From Pseudorhizobium tarimense (GTDB taxonomy: Bacteria > Pseudomonadota > Alphaproteobacteria > Rhizobiales > Rhizobiaceae): DNA of 64,000 bases. The notes below the pieces were generated by a model, which did no database searches, was not told where the DNA came from, and saw nothing but the letters and a program-made list of their open reading frames with translations. The stretch covers positions 62,001 to 126,000 of the forward strand of contig NZ_JALJRA010000015.1 of assembly GCF_022968135.1 (NCBI RefSeq). Reading direction: 5' to 3'. Below are positions 52,522 through 61,392 of the stretch, one piece after another (the stretch's first letter is position 1; each line of letters opens with the position of its first letter). The translations under genes were made by a program, and so were the position numbers.

Positions 52522-52829
52522 ATGAACAAGTATAGCGCTTACCCTCAGCCGGTCCCTGGTGGCTACCGTGTCATGATGTGCGCTTCGCCCAGGATGCCCA
52601 GCCCAAGCCGCTTATGGGCCAGGGCGATAAGCCGCTGATCTATCCGACCGAGGGAGCAGCATAGAAGGCCTGTGCTGCTCATCTCCTCCGATACTTCAAC
52701 TTTCCCATCGTCGGTGGAGAGTGCGAGGGAACGCCATCCATAGAGCAAGCCAAGCGGGCGAAGGCTGAGAAGCTGTTCATGGGTGGCGGGAAGACCGTGG
52801 CCGTGGAGCGCATGGGAAAGCGAGCATGA
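52522..52829 (+). pseudogene. Frame-shifted phage hypothetical gene
   Basis: GAGGAG precedes ATG at 52522. The start MNKYSAYPQPVPGGYRV runs in one frame; RFAQDAQPKPLMGQGDKPLI then YPTEGAA continues one base off; KACAAHLLRYFNFPIVGGEC and KAEKLFMGGGKTVAVERMGK finish in the third frame. Two shifts (near 52573 and 52662) break it. Its TGA overlaps the next ATG. Family unknown, but the layout is that of a small early phage protein. Confidence 0.6.
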
Positions 52830-53373
52830 TGCAAGCCCACTCCTACGAAGCCCAGATCATCGTTAAGGCGAGGAAAGTGCATCTAGCCTGCTACGGCCGC
52901 CCCAGGATTATAAACCGCGCCTGCGAGAAGCCTCAGCCGAAAGCGGAGCCGGTAGTCGATCTGGTCATCAGCGGGCCGATGTCCTTCATCCGCGCGAAAT
53001 GCGCCGAGCACGGCCTGACCTATGAGGAGATGACGGCGAAGACGATGGATGAAATCAACGTCGCCATCCGGGTCTCGATCATAAGGGCGACGGTGGCGGA
53101 GTATCCAGACGTCAAGATTTCCCGCGTGGCTAGGCTCTTCAAGCGCTCCCATAGCGCCATCAACAACGTGCTCGGCAGGCAGAAGCGCCACCGGCCGTCA
53201 CAGGCACAGGTCAACGCGCGCGATGCCCGAGCAAGGGAGCTCTACGATCAGGACGCGTCGCTTCGGAGGATAGCGGCGGTACTCGATCTTGGGCTTAACG
53301 CTGTCAAGCCATCCGAGACCGCAGGGGCTGGCCTCAGCGGGCCAAGGTCAAGCCGAAGGGGAAGGCTGGATGA
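52826..53373 (+). pseudogene. Phage protein with DnaA-like helix-turn-helix, C-terminal frameshift
   Basis: The intact N-terminal 160 residues include EINVAIRVSIIRATVAEYPD and VKISRVARLFKRSHSAINNV, a pattern close to the DNA-binding domain IV of DnaA and to phage relatives. After LDLGLNAVK the natural frame seems to shift: in another frame AIRDRRGWPQRAKVKPKGKA ends in a TGA overlapping the next ATG, while the direct frame runs 80 residues of junk. The span is not divisible by three. The DnaA resemblance is by pattern only. Confidence 0.6.
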
Positions 53374-53816
53374 AGCACCCCTTGGCAGAGGCGATCTTCG
53401 AAGAGTTCGGCGTAAAGGTCGTGGAGAAGAACGTCATCCCGGCGGTGGGTGAGACTCGCGCCGTTGCGACACTGCAGAGGATCATCAATCGGCACGGGCA
53501 GGACCATGCAAGGTTCGTAATCATGGCGCTTGCCGGCTGTGCGAATAACAAGGCGGCGCTTGATGAGACGGGCATCTGGGCAACTAGCGACATCATCCTC
53601 GCGTTCCGGAAGAACTACCCTGAGATCATGGAGAACGACGTTACCAGGTTCCTGGAGTTCTTCGACCGCGTGCCGGTCGGTATGCTACAATACTGGTGCT
53701 TTGGTCTCGACGGGATCACGAACAAGCGTGCTGCCCTCGTTGGCCTTCTCTGGGAACGAGCCTGCCGAACCTTCGGGGATAGGCAAGGGCAGCTTTTCGG
53801 CGGGAGAGCAGCATGA
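53370..53816 (+). CDS. Phage hypothetical protein, 148 aa
   Basis: The product starts MKHPLAEAIFEEFGVKVVEK and has HGQDHARFVIMALAGCANNK, AALDETGIWATSDIILAFRK and FDRVPVGMLQYWCFGLDGIT. It is complete and helical, with no membrane part. Overlaps of ATGA type tie it to both neighbours. Family name not recognised. Confidence 0.7.
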   Translation: MKHPLAEAIFEEFGVKVVEKNVIPAVGETRAVATLQRIINRHGQDHARFVIMALAGCANNKAALDETGIWATSDIILAFRKNYPEIMENDVTRFLEFFDRVPVGMLQYWCFGLDGITNKRAALVGLLWERACRTFGDRQGQLFGGRAA

Positions 53817-54381
53817 ACGAAGGCGGAAGCCGGCCACGCTGAAACCCGTCAACCACGGCTACGTTCACACCTTCGCGGAGATGAACGGCTGGGACGAGAA
53901 AGAAAAGCATGAGGCGAATTGGGCGTGGCTCGACCCGGAGAACCTGCGGGCCACCACCAACGATGTCGGCATATGGGAAGCGGCTATGGAGATGATCAAG
54001 CTCGTCCCGTTTCCGAACCAACGCCGGGCACTATGGGCATGGGCTCGGCCAGAAGCCGGTGGACAGGCGTTTACCAAGTGGTGCAAGAATGAGGAAGGCA
54101 TCAGTCGGCAGATCGGAAACTACCGCCGCAAGCGCGCCATCGAACAAATTTCTTCAGCGTTCGACCGCAAGCCATTGCAGGATAACGAGTTTTACGCATA
54201 TGACGGCTTTACAGATAACCCCGAAAAAGAGGATAAACGGGATTTGATAAGGGGATGGCTTGCAGAGGACGCAAAGCCCGCCCCGAGCTTCGATCAAGAC
54301 ATTCAGGATTTCAGCTGGGCTGAGGCTCAGAACGCCAGACGGCGCGAGCGGGAAGCTCGGAAGCGCCAGGAGGCGGCATAG
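53813..54381 (+). pseudogene. Phage protein, frameshift at the start (DUF6362-like)
   Basis: The ATG at 53813 overlaps the previous stop but its frame stops after nine codons. The main frame, one base off, reads ATLKPVNHGYVHTFAEMNGW and continues to 54381 with IWEAAMEMIKLVPFPNQRRA, LWAWARPEAGGQAFTKWCKN and EEGISRQIGNYRRKRAIEQI. This resembles phage DUF6362-type proteins with a helix-turn-helix like end. One indel near 53835 would restore a 189-residue gene. An internal ATG at 53881 could still make a shorter product. Confidence 0.5.
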
Positions 54382-54437
54382 AAGTCGGCATTCGGGATCC
54401 AAGGGGGCGCCGTCGTTCAGCGGCGCCTCCTGCACCT

Positions 54438-54659
54438 TCAGCGGCGGACGGCGGTCGTATGATCGTCCCGTTTGCGTCCCTTCAGGCCAGCCAAACCGGC
54501 CAAGCCGATTAGTCCGAGCCAACCAAGATCGAAGCCATCGTCGTCTTCGGACTGAGCTGCGGTGTTGGTGTCATCATTGGGGGCAGGTGCCTGAGCCATG
54601 GCTGGCGCAGCAAACGTGATGAGGCATGTCGCACCTACAGCGAGAAGCAGTTTTTGCAT
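54438..54659 (-). CDS. WGxxGxxG-type small membrane protein
   Basis: The 73-residue product has a signal peptide (MQKLLLAVGATCLITFAAPA, then MAQ), an acidic linker (NDDTNTAAQSEDDDGFD), and the C-terminal LGWLGLIGLAGLAGLKGRKR that marks WGxxGxxG-type sorting tails. ATG at 54659 is chosen because it starts the signal. It opposes the phage genes. Function unknown. Confidence 0.8.
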   Translation of the reverse strand: MQKLLLAVGATCLITFAAPAMAQAPAPNDDTNTAAQSEDDDGFDLGWLGLIGLAGLAGLKGRKRDDHTTAVRR

Positions 54660-54931
54660 TGGTTGTCTCCGTTTTTTTGCGACACTCAAACGTCCACAGG
54701 GCGCATCGGTTTCATCGGACTAAAGTCCTATCGGTTGCAGCGAAGGGCAGAAGACGCTGTTATCATTCCCGTCCGGGCCTGCATGATCACAGGCTTTGCG
54801 TTCAGCAACATATGTTCAAAGTCCTGTAGGTGATTTGTTGTGAAGTGCCTAAAACTGTAGGCAAATCTTCAACCCCTCTGTAATTGGAAGCAGGCAATTT
54901 TTGCCCCACGAGGAGTGTAAGGAGCCCGATC

Positions 54932-55303
54932 ATGCATCATCTGAGTGCACCCATTCAGGCTGGTGGCAAGAAGCCGAGACGCGCAAACAGGCGTCGGACC
55001 TCTGCGGACGTAGTTGTTGTCTACATGGGAATGGAGACCGGCGGCGTGTTACGTGACCTGTCGATTTCAGGGGGAGCGATTGAACTGAGAGGGTACTTCC
55101 AGGGCATGGTCGGCAGTTCAGTAACGCTGCGGTGTGATGGCTTGTGCGCTGTGGAGGCCAAGATCCGTTGGTATCGCAATCGCCGCATTGGCGTGGAGTT
55201 TGACGGCAGTTCTAACACGGCGGCCAAGGTTCACGCTTACTTCAAGTATTTTCACAAGGAGGCGGCTGTCCAGCAGACGGTAGCGGTCTCCTCTGCGAAA
55301 TAA
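54932..55303 (+). CDS. PilZ domain protein (paralog)
   Basis: The 123-residue product has RRANRRRTSADVVVVYMG, DLSISGGAIEL and VEAKIRWYRNRRIGVEF, with the PilZ RxxxR and DxSxxG parts, and ends AYFKYFHKEAAV. AAGGAG is eight bases before the ATG. It is related to the PilZ protein at 36971-37309. It lies inside the prophage block but is not a phage gene, so the block is a mosaic. Confidence 0.85.
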   Translation: MHHLSAPIQAGGKKPRRANRRRTSADVVVVYMGMETGGVLRDLSISGGAIELRGYFQGMVGSSVTLRCDGLCAVEAKIRWYRNRRIGVEFDGSSNTAAKVHAYFKYFHKEAAVQQTVAVSSAK

Positions 55304-55592
55304 CCCTCGGGCCGGTCAGGCACATCGCTGCGCTGGTGCACACACGGCAAGACCGTGGCAGGCGCAGTCCTGAAAAACGCCCGGCACGAGAGGTTCGCCC
55401 AGGAGCTCGCCAAAGGCAAGACAGTAGGAAGGAGAACCTCACCTACAGCCCGAAGGGGATTTCTACCTTAGTGAAGGTCGGCGTTGGCGCCATCCGGGAA
55501 TAGCTCATCAACGCTCGTGCTGAACCCACTCATGAACCTCGTCAAGTCAGGAGATCGATACTCGATCACCCGACTCAGGTCCCAGAGAAGTC

Positions 55593-56443
55593 CTAGGGCC
55601 GGAACCAATTGAACATGTTGATTTACCACGGCAAATCAGATTCAAGATTTCCAATCAATCGATTGGAGGCTTAAATGGGTCGCTTGTTTTGGCTGTCGGA
55701 CGAGCAATGGGCGGTCATTGAGCGCCTGTTGCCGAGGAACAAGGGCGGGGCTCGCCGGGTCAATGATCGTCCAGTGATCTCCGGCATCATCCACGTTCTC
55801 AAGGTCGGCTGCCGGTGGTGCGATTGTCCGCGCGACTATGGCCCTTCGACCACGGTCTACAACCGCTTCAATCGTTGGTCTCGCAAACGGTTCTGGACTG
55901 AATTGGTCGAGGCGCTCGCGACGTCCGGCGCGGCACCAAAAGCACCTCCATCGACAGCACCTGCGTCAAGGCGCACCGCTCGGCCCATGGCGGCAAAGGG
56001 GGGCGAAGAATCAGGCTATCGGACCTTCGCGCGGCGGGCAAACCACCAAAATTCACGTCCTCACCGACGTGATCGGACGCCCTTTTGCGTTCATGCTGAC
56101 CGGTGGCAATGCGGCAGACAACCCGGTCGCGCCGCACTTGCTGGCTGGTCTGAAGGGTGCGCGATATCTCCTTGCGGACAAGGGATGACGCCAACAGTCT
56201 GCGAAAGCGACTGCGCCAGTCCGCAATCGCCCCGTGATACCTGGCCGTTCAAATCGCACAAGGGCAATCCGATACGACGCCGAACGCTACAAGAGCCGCC
56301 ACCTCATCGAGAACGCCTTCTGCCGACTGAAAGACTTCCGACGCGTCGCAACGCGTTACGACAAGCTCGCCAGAAACTTCCTCTCCGCAGTCGCCTTGGC
56401 TACCTTTGTTGCGTTCTGGCTATGAATTGAGTCTCAACCCTAG
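55593..56443 (+). mobile_element. Degenerate IS5-family (IS427-like) insertion sequence
   Basis: The element is about 851 bases. The left end reads CTAGGGCCGGAACCAATTG and the right end, inverted, CTAGGGTTGAGACTCAATTC, an imperfect terminal repeat. The CTAG at both edges fits a short duplicated target, since the host gene joins in frame with one copy. The transposase inside is broken. Confidence 0.75.
55675..56425 (+). pseudogene. IS5-family transposase with frameshifts
   Basis: The first part MGRLFWLSDEQWAVIERLLP and VLKVGCRWCDCPRDYGPSTT is the DUF4096 N-terminus. After ALATSG the match moves: STSIDSTCVKAHRSAHGGKG, then NQAIGPSRGGQTTKIHVLTD in a third frame, LLAGLKGARYLLADKG to a stop, and RYKSRHLIENAFCRLKDFRR with VATRYDKLARNFLSAVALAT to the end. 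IS427-type elements use one programmed frameshift, so the first shift (at CCAAAAG near 55937) may be natural. The later ones (G-run near 56000, and near 56185 and 56235) are damage. Confidence 0.8.
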
Positions 56444-57086
56444 ACAGCCGGATGCGAGGCAATCGGCTACATCTCCCCGAAACGCTGTCAAACGCCATTC
56501 CGTCGCAATAGCTAAGTCCGGGTGTATGCGAGGTGCCTTTGGTTTATTTGAAGGATGTACCGCTGCGTCACGCAACTTAAAGAGCGCCTTGAGATTTAGC
56601 CTTAAAGGCTGGAATTGAGCGTCTTTGATGGAAAATGTTGCCCGCAGCGTTTCCCCGACCTGCGCATAACGGGAGGGTCTTCTTCTCTCTCCATGCCGTC
56701 CTGACAGAAGAGGCTGTGGGGGCATGGCGTGCAACATGATCATAAAAGGAGTCTAGGCAAATTGCTGATGCAACGATCGCTTGGCTTACAGCATTGAACT
56801 CGCGCTGAAGGGCACCCGATTTGAGCTCTTCATCCTCTTGGCTTGCACCCCAAGCTAGCCTTCGAGGGCGCTGAGCGCTTCCTGCCCACACGATTGATGC
56901 GTCATATGCCACGTGGAGATCAAGGCTTCCTAATGGAGAGCCGCCACTGCTTATTGAACTTCGCGACGGAGACCGTCATTCCTCTTAAGAATGTAAACCA
57001 CCTGGTCCTTCGCCGTTGGTTCGGTTGCCCGAGCGCCTTTGCGGGCAATTTGAATAAGAATCAAAATTTGCTTAAAGAAATCAATC

Positions 57087-57829
57087 ATGTCGAGAGGCGG
57101 TAGAAGGGAAGGCTCAGGTCGCGAGATCGGCCGCCCAAATAAGGCAACGCAGGAGCGGCAGGCGAGGTGGCGGCCACTGGAGATACGCCACTCGACTACA
57201 TGTTGAAGGTCATGAGGGACAACAAGGCGGATCCTGGGCGACGGGATGACATGGCCAAGGCAGCTGCCCGATACGTTCATCCCAAGCTTGCATCCCTGCA
57301 GCATACAGGTCGTAACGGCGGGCCGATCCAGACCGTTGACCTCCTTGCGGCTACGAAGAAAACGACAGCTGCCAGAACTGCCCGTGTCAAGCTGAGAAAG
57401 GCGGACGACGGCTCCTATGTGGTCGGTCATGTCGTCACGACTAAGGACGAAGGGAATGCGGTTCGGAGGCTGATCAAGACAACTGCGGAGCTCGACGGCA
57501 CTGATGTTCTGATCAGCCTACCGCAGGATCCGGGACAGGCGGGCAAGGTGCAGGCGAAGGACTATGTTTCAATGCTCGCGGGCTGGACGGTGAAAGCCGA
57601 TCCGGAAACGGACAAGGTGACACGCGCCGAACCGTTCTTGTCACAGTGCGAGGTCGGCAATGTCTTCCTCGTCCAGGGAGCATGGAATGAGGCTTATCTC
57701 GACGAGCTTTGCCTTTTCCCGGGCGGCGCGTTCAAGGATCAAGTCGACGCTACGCCCGGCGCCTTCGGTCGTCTGGTGGGTAACCGGCAATCCCAGACGA
57801 CGACCACAACCGTGAAAGGACTGTACTAG
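57087..57829 (+). pseudogene. Terminase small subunit fused to the C-terminus of terminase large subunit
   Basis: ATG at 57087 begins MSRGGRREGSGREIGRPNKA, a terminase small subunit start. A one-base shift near 57165 leads to AATGDTPLDYMLKVMRDNKA and AAARYVHPKLASLQHTG, still small subunit. After GGPIQTVDL the frame reads AATKKTTAARTARVKLRKAD, ISLPQDPGQAGKVQAKDYVS, KVTRAEPFLSQCEVGNVFLV and GGAFKDQVDATPGAFGRLV, which is the nuclease half of a large subunit with its DQVDA motif. The ATPase part is lost, so packaging is impossible. Confidence 0.75.
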
Positions 57830-57899
57830 CGTGTCTTTGCTTTGGGCCCGGGAACAAAAGCGACGCGAGTTGTTTCAGCACCACTGAAAGAGGTGGCGC

Positions 57900-58529
57900 A
57901 TGGTTCATGTTGTTCTGATTGGTGACTCGATCCTCGATAATGCGGCTTATGTCCCGCGAGGCCGAGATGTCACTTCGGTCCTGATTACGCAGGTCAGTGA
58001 CGGTAAAGTCACTCTGCTGGCTCGGGACGGCGCCGTTATCGAGGGCGCTATCAGCCAGCTGAACAGCGTTCCCGACGACGCGACCTTCCTCGTAATCAGC
58101 GCTGGCGGCAATGACGCATTGCAGTCGATTGGTGTGCTGCTTGAATCAGTGAGCACTGTCACTGAGGCGCTAGAAAAAGTGCGGGTCATCAGGGATAGGT
58201 TTCGGGACCGGTACCGAACGCTCCTCAATGAAGCTGAGCGTTTCAATCGTCCCATGGCAATCTGCACGATCTACGACGCGATGCTGCCAGATCTACACCA
58301 GCGCCGTGTAGCTAACCTTGCCCTTGGAATTCTGAACGACGTCATCACCCGTGAGGCGGCGAAGCGCGGACTATCCCTGATCGATCTGCGGGTGATGTTC
58401 TCAAAGGACCAGCACTACGCCAACGCGATCGAGCCATCTGAACACGGGAGCGAACTGATTGCGGCGGCAATCTTAGAGGCAATGGAGAAGCCGCATCAGA
58501 GCGGATCGACGATCCATACCGGGCTGTAA
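57900..58529 (+). CDS. SGNH/GDSL-family hydrolase
   Basis: The 209-residue product begins [20 protein letters not shown], which carries the GDS nucleophile block [15 protein letters not shown] is block III (GxND) and [15 protein letters not shown] supplies the C-terminal His. No signal peptide is seen, so it should be cytosolic. Esterase or deacylase activity is likely; substrate unknown. It is intact and lies 14 bases before the alarmone-hydrolase-like gene. Confidence 0.85.
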   Translation: MVHVVLIGDSILDNAAYVPRGRDVTSVLITQVSDGKVTLLARDGAVIEGAISQLNSVPDDATFLVISAGGNDALQSIGVLLESVSTVTEALEKVRVIRDRFRDRYRTLLNEAERFNRPMAICTIYDAMLPDLHQRRVANLALGILNDVITREAAKRGLSLIDLRVMFSKDQHYANAIEPSEHGSELIAAAILEAMEKPHQSGSTIHTGL

Positions 58530-58543
58530 CAGAGAAACAGCGG

Positions 58544-59053
58544 ATGCGAGACTTGGAAGAACGGGCAAGGATGTTTGCTACGAAGGCTCACGGCGCCATC
58601 GGTCAGCGACGAAAGTACACCAACGAGCCGTACATCGTGCACCCCATTGCGGTGGCTGAACTTGTTCGATCGGTTCCGCATACTGAGGAGATGGTCGCCG
58701 CGGCGCTTCTCCATGATGTGGTCGAAGACACACCCGTGGCAATCGAGGAGATCAGGGAGGAGTTCGGCCAAGAGGTTGCCGAACTTGTGGATTGGCTGAC
58801 AGACGTATCCAAGCCGTCCGATGGCAACCGGCGGGTGCGCAAGCACAAGGACCTGTTGCACCTCGCCAAAGCGCCGGCGGCCGCCAAGACCATCAAGATC
58901 GCCGACTTGATCGATAACACTTTGACGATAGCGAAGCACGACCCAAGCTTCTGGAAGGTCTATCGCAGAGAGAAGGAAGCTCTCCTCCAGGTGGTAAAGG
59001 AGGGTGATCCATCTCTATGGAAAGCAGCAGCGGCGCAGACAAAGCGAGGCTAA
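58544..59053 (+). CDS. Small HD-domain protein related to ppGpp hydrolases (SpoT/MESH1-like)
   Basis: The 169-residue product is an HD domain alone. [20 protein letters not shown] gives the first His ligands and the RK(Y/G) loop, [18 protein letters not shown] has the HD pair plus the ED of the hydrolase, and [15 protein letters not shown] the last Asp and Asn. The synthetase, TGS and ACT domains of full RelA/SpoT are absent, as in small alarmone hydrolases. It could remove pyrophosphate from ppGpp. Its seat in a prophage remnant beside an SGNH hydrolase suggests phage or cargo origin. Confidence 0.85.
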   Translation: MRDLEERARMFATKAHGAIGQRRKYTNEPYIVHPIAVAELVRSVPHTEEMVAAALLHDVVEDTPVAIEEIREEFGQEVAELVDWLTDVSKPSDGNRRVRKHKDLLHLAKAPAAAKTIKIADLIDNTLTIAKHDPSFWKVYRREKEALLQVVKEGDPSLWKAAAAQTKRG

Positions 59054-59065
59054 GCGTCTCCAACT

Positions 59066-59521
59066 ATGACGGTGACCACTCCATCCTCTACCGCTCCTTC
59101 TGGCATGGAGCCGATCAAGCCCGATCCGGAAGGGACCAGCCGCCCCCTTGCGGACAGCGAAGGCAACTTCGCAGCAAATGCCGAAGTCTCTGCTGTTGGT
59201 GGCATTGGCATCAAGGCCAGCAACACCGACGTCTCGACCGGAAAGCAGGCGAACACCATTGAGCAGGCCGGTCAGGCAGTCATGCCCGGCGCTCAGAAGA
59301 TGGTTGGCGATCAACCTCAATCAAGCTGCCTTGCGGCTTTCATCGCTTCTCTTGGCAACTTGGAACTGGGATACGAGCTCGTGCAGCTTACGGCTCTCGC
59401 TGGCAAGTGCTGCACTCGCAGCGGTGGTTTCCTCAACCATTGCCGCGTTGCGCTGGGTAACCTGGTCCATCTGGTTGACGGCAGTATTCACCTCGGCAAG
59501 TCCAAGCGACTGCTCCCGTGA
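59066..59521 (+). CDS. Hypothetical protein, end uncertain
   Basis: The frame opens MTVTTPSSTAPSGMEPIKPD and continues PEGTSRPLADSEGNFAANAE, a low-complexity start without signal peptide. After about 85 residues it runs antisense into the end of the chemoreceptor gene and cannot be real there. It may be a truncated gene whose tail was lost when the receptor DNA joined. No ribosome binding site stands out. Confidence 0.3.
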   Translation: MTVTTPSSTAPSGMEPIKPDPEGTSRPLADSEGNFAANAEVSAVGGIGIKASNTDVSTGKQANTIEQAGQAVMPGAQKMVGDQPQSSCLAAFIASLGNLELGYELVQLTALAGKCCTRSGGFLNHCRVALGNLVHLVDGSIHLGKSKRLLP

Positions 59522-61129
59522 CGAGGTAGCAATGGCATCCATATGCTGGTTGATGGTCGCCACGTATTGTCCAATGGCGGTCAACGCTTCCCCTGTGTCT
59601 TGCACCAGCTTCACGCCGCAATCGACCTCGCTTGACGAGTTGCGAATGAGGTCCTTAATTTCTTTGGCAGCCTTGGCCGAGCGCTGTGCAAGCTCGCGCA
59701 CTTCCTGAGCGACCACGGCAAATCCCTTGCCTGCATCGCCTGCTCGGGCAGCCTCGACGCCGGCATTGAGCGCCAGCAGGTTGGTCTGGAAGGCGATCTC
59801 GTCTATCACGCCAATGATGCTCGAAATCTCTTCCGATGATTGTTCGATGCGCTGCATTGCCTGAACCGCATTGGCGACGACTACGCCCGACCGCGCAGCG
59901 CTTTTGTTGGCGTCAATGGCAACATTGCGTGCCTCCTCGGCACGTTTTGATGCATTAGAGACATTGGCGGTGATCTCATCGAGAGCTGCAGCGGTTTGTT
60001 CGAGGAAAGCGGCCTGCTGTTCAGTTCGGTTGCATAGATCATCAGAACTCATTCTGATTTCGCGGGTGCCACTGTCGATGGAACCGGCGGCATGAGCCAC
60101 TGATGTCAAGGTCGCGCTCAGTTGCTCAACGGTTGCGTTAAGATCATGGCGTAGATCTTCGAAATCGGGTGCGAAAGGTTCCGTGAGCTGGAAGCTGAGA
60201 TCACCCGAGGCCAGACGTCGCAAGCCTGTGGCGAGGCTGGAAGTTGCCTGCTGAAGCTTCAGCCGGGCCGTAGCCTCCGCCTCCGCGGCCAGGCGCATCC
60301 GATCAGACTCCGCTGCTTCCCGCTGCGCGATTGCCTGTGTTTCAAGCTGTTTGTTAGCAATGGCGGCGAGTCGGAAGACCTCAACTGCTGCGGCCATGTC
60401 ACCGATTTCGTCTTTCCGGTTCTTTCCTTGAAGCGTCAGGTCCGTCTGTCCACCGGCTAGCTTCTGCATATCGTCTGAAAGAGCTTTGATCGGCAGTATC
60501 ATCGTTCTACGGCTGGCATAGATCACGGCCAGCGCGGCAGTGAGGGTGACGCCGAGAAGCGACATCAGCATCTTGTTGATGAGCGAGGAAAGGGCCTCGC
60601 TATCGCGCATGACATCATCGGATAGCTTCTGAATGCTGTCACCAGCCGTGCTCATAGCAGTCTCAAGGTCGGAGAACAGAGCCTTGAAGGTCGGAAGGCC
60701 AGCTAGTGCCTTAGCGCGGTCGGTCGAAGCTTCGTTGATGAGCGAGGATGCGCCATCGATATAGGCCTGCAAAGGGCTGTCCAGTTCCGCAAGAACGGAG
60801 CTGATCGAGGAGCCCGCAGCCAAACCCTTGTTCGCAGCGATCGAGGAACGGAAGGAGCTGACATGATCGGCCAAGTCGGCCTTCACATCATCAATATCGA
60901 TATTCGCGGTCGGGTCCTGTGCAAGGATTGCTGAGAGGACATCAGCCCGCAGAGCATCGTGCATCATATCGGCTTGCATGTGATTTCGTAGGAGATCGGC
61001 AGTCGTTGAAACTTCAACAACGTTGTTTGTGAGTTCCTTCGCACTCCAGAGACCCGTACCTGCCGCCCCGCCCGCAAGGACAAACATCCCGAGGCCTATA
61101 AACAACATCTTGCTTCTGATCGACGACAC
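59321..61129 (-). CDS. Methyl-accepting chemotaxis protein
   Basis: The 602-residue receptor has a first membrane segment at residues 8-30, a helical periplasmic sensor of about 160 residues, a second segment (MLMSLLGVTLTAALAVIYAS), a HAMP domain and a long signalling coiled coil. The hairpin tip is EIAFQTNLLALNAGVEAARA then GDAGKGFAVVAQEVRELAQR. No CheR-binding pentapeptide ends it. The GTG at 61129 has GGGGAGAG upstream. It is intact and unlike phage genes, so it marks an insertion into, or an old border of, the prophage. Confidence 0.93.
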   Translation of the reverse strand: MSSIRSKMLFIGLGMFVLAGGAAGTGLWSAKELTNNVVEVSTTADLLRNHMQADMMHDALRADVLSAILAQDPTANIDIDDVKADLADHVSSFRSSIAANKGLAAGSSISSVLAELDSPLQAYIDGASSLINEASTDRAKALAGLPTFKALFSDLETAMSTAGDSIQKLSDDVMRDSEALSSLINKMLMSLLGVTLTAALAVIYASRRTMILPIKALSDDMQKLAGGQTDLTLQGKNRKDEIGDMAAAVEVFRLAAIANKQLETQAIAQREAAESDRMRLAAEAEATARLKLQQATSSLATGLRRLASGDLSFQLTEPFAPDFEDLRHDLNATVEQLSATLTSVAHAAGSIDSGTREIRMSSDDLCNRTEQQAAFLEQTAAALDEITANVSNASKRAEEARNVAIDANKSAARSGVVVANAVQAMQRIEQSSEEISSIIGVIDEIAFQTNLLALNAGVEAARAGDAGKGFAVVAQEVRELAQRSAKAAKEIKDLIRNSSSEVDCGVKLVQDTGEALTAIGQYVATINQHMDAIATSSREQSLGLAEVNTAVNQMDQVTQRNAAMVEETTAASAALASESRKLHELVSQFQVAKRSDESRKAA

Positions 61130-61392
61130 GCAGGCTCTCCCCAACTGGTTTCCACGATAATATCCCTTTCGGGCTAATCGGGCTTATCAGCGAAACGTTG
61201 TAAAGAAGTTTCGAAATCAAATTCGCAACGATCACATCCACTTCGGACGCTCACTAGTCGTGACGCAGCACGCCAAGCGACCTCCGCCCGTCGCCGGCTC
61301 CTGCTGGTCTCCGTTCATGCATTGAGCTGTTCCCTTTCGGGGGGAGCGCGCAAAAGGGGCTTGTGGGCACGCTCAAGCACCAGAGGCTGATC

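Larger units (their letters stand above)
55468..56979 (-). pseudogene. Unknown gene interrupted by an IS5-family element
   Basis: On the minus strand, pieces right of the IS read MTVSVAKFNKQWRLSIRK, VAYDASIVWAGSAQRP, EFNAVSQAIVASAICLDSFY and ETLRATFSIKDAQFQPLRLN through PRIHPDLAIATEWRLTAFRG to CLASGC at the IS edge. Left of the IS the same strand reads LLWDLSRVIEYRSPDLTRFM, SGFSTSVDELFPDG and stops at 55468. Removing the IS and one CTAG joins both parts in frame (SGC-LG-LLWD). Two further one-base shifts (near 56915 and 56680) also break it. Helical, with no recognised domain. Confidence 0.7.

Noticed and set aside
58496-58939. 147-codon frame antisense to the alarmone-hydrolase-like gene
   Set aside because: The plus strand carries every HD hydrolase motif, so the antisense frame is a shadow.
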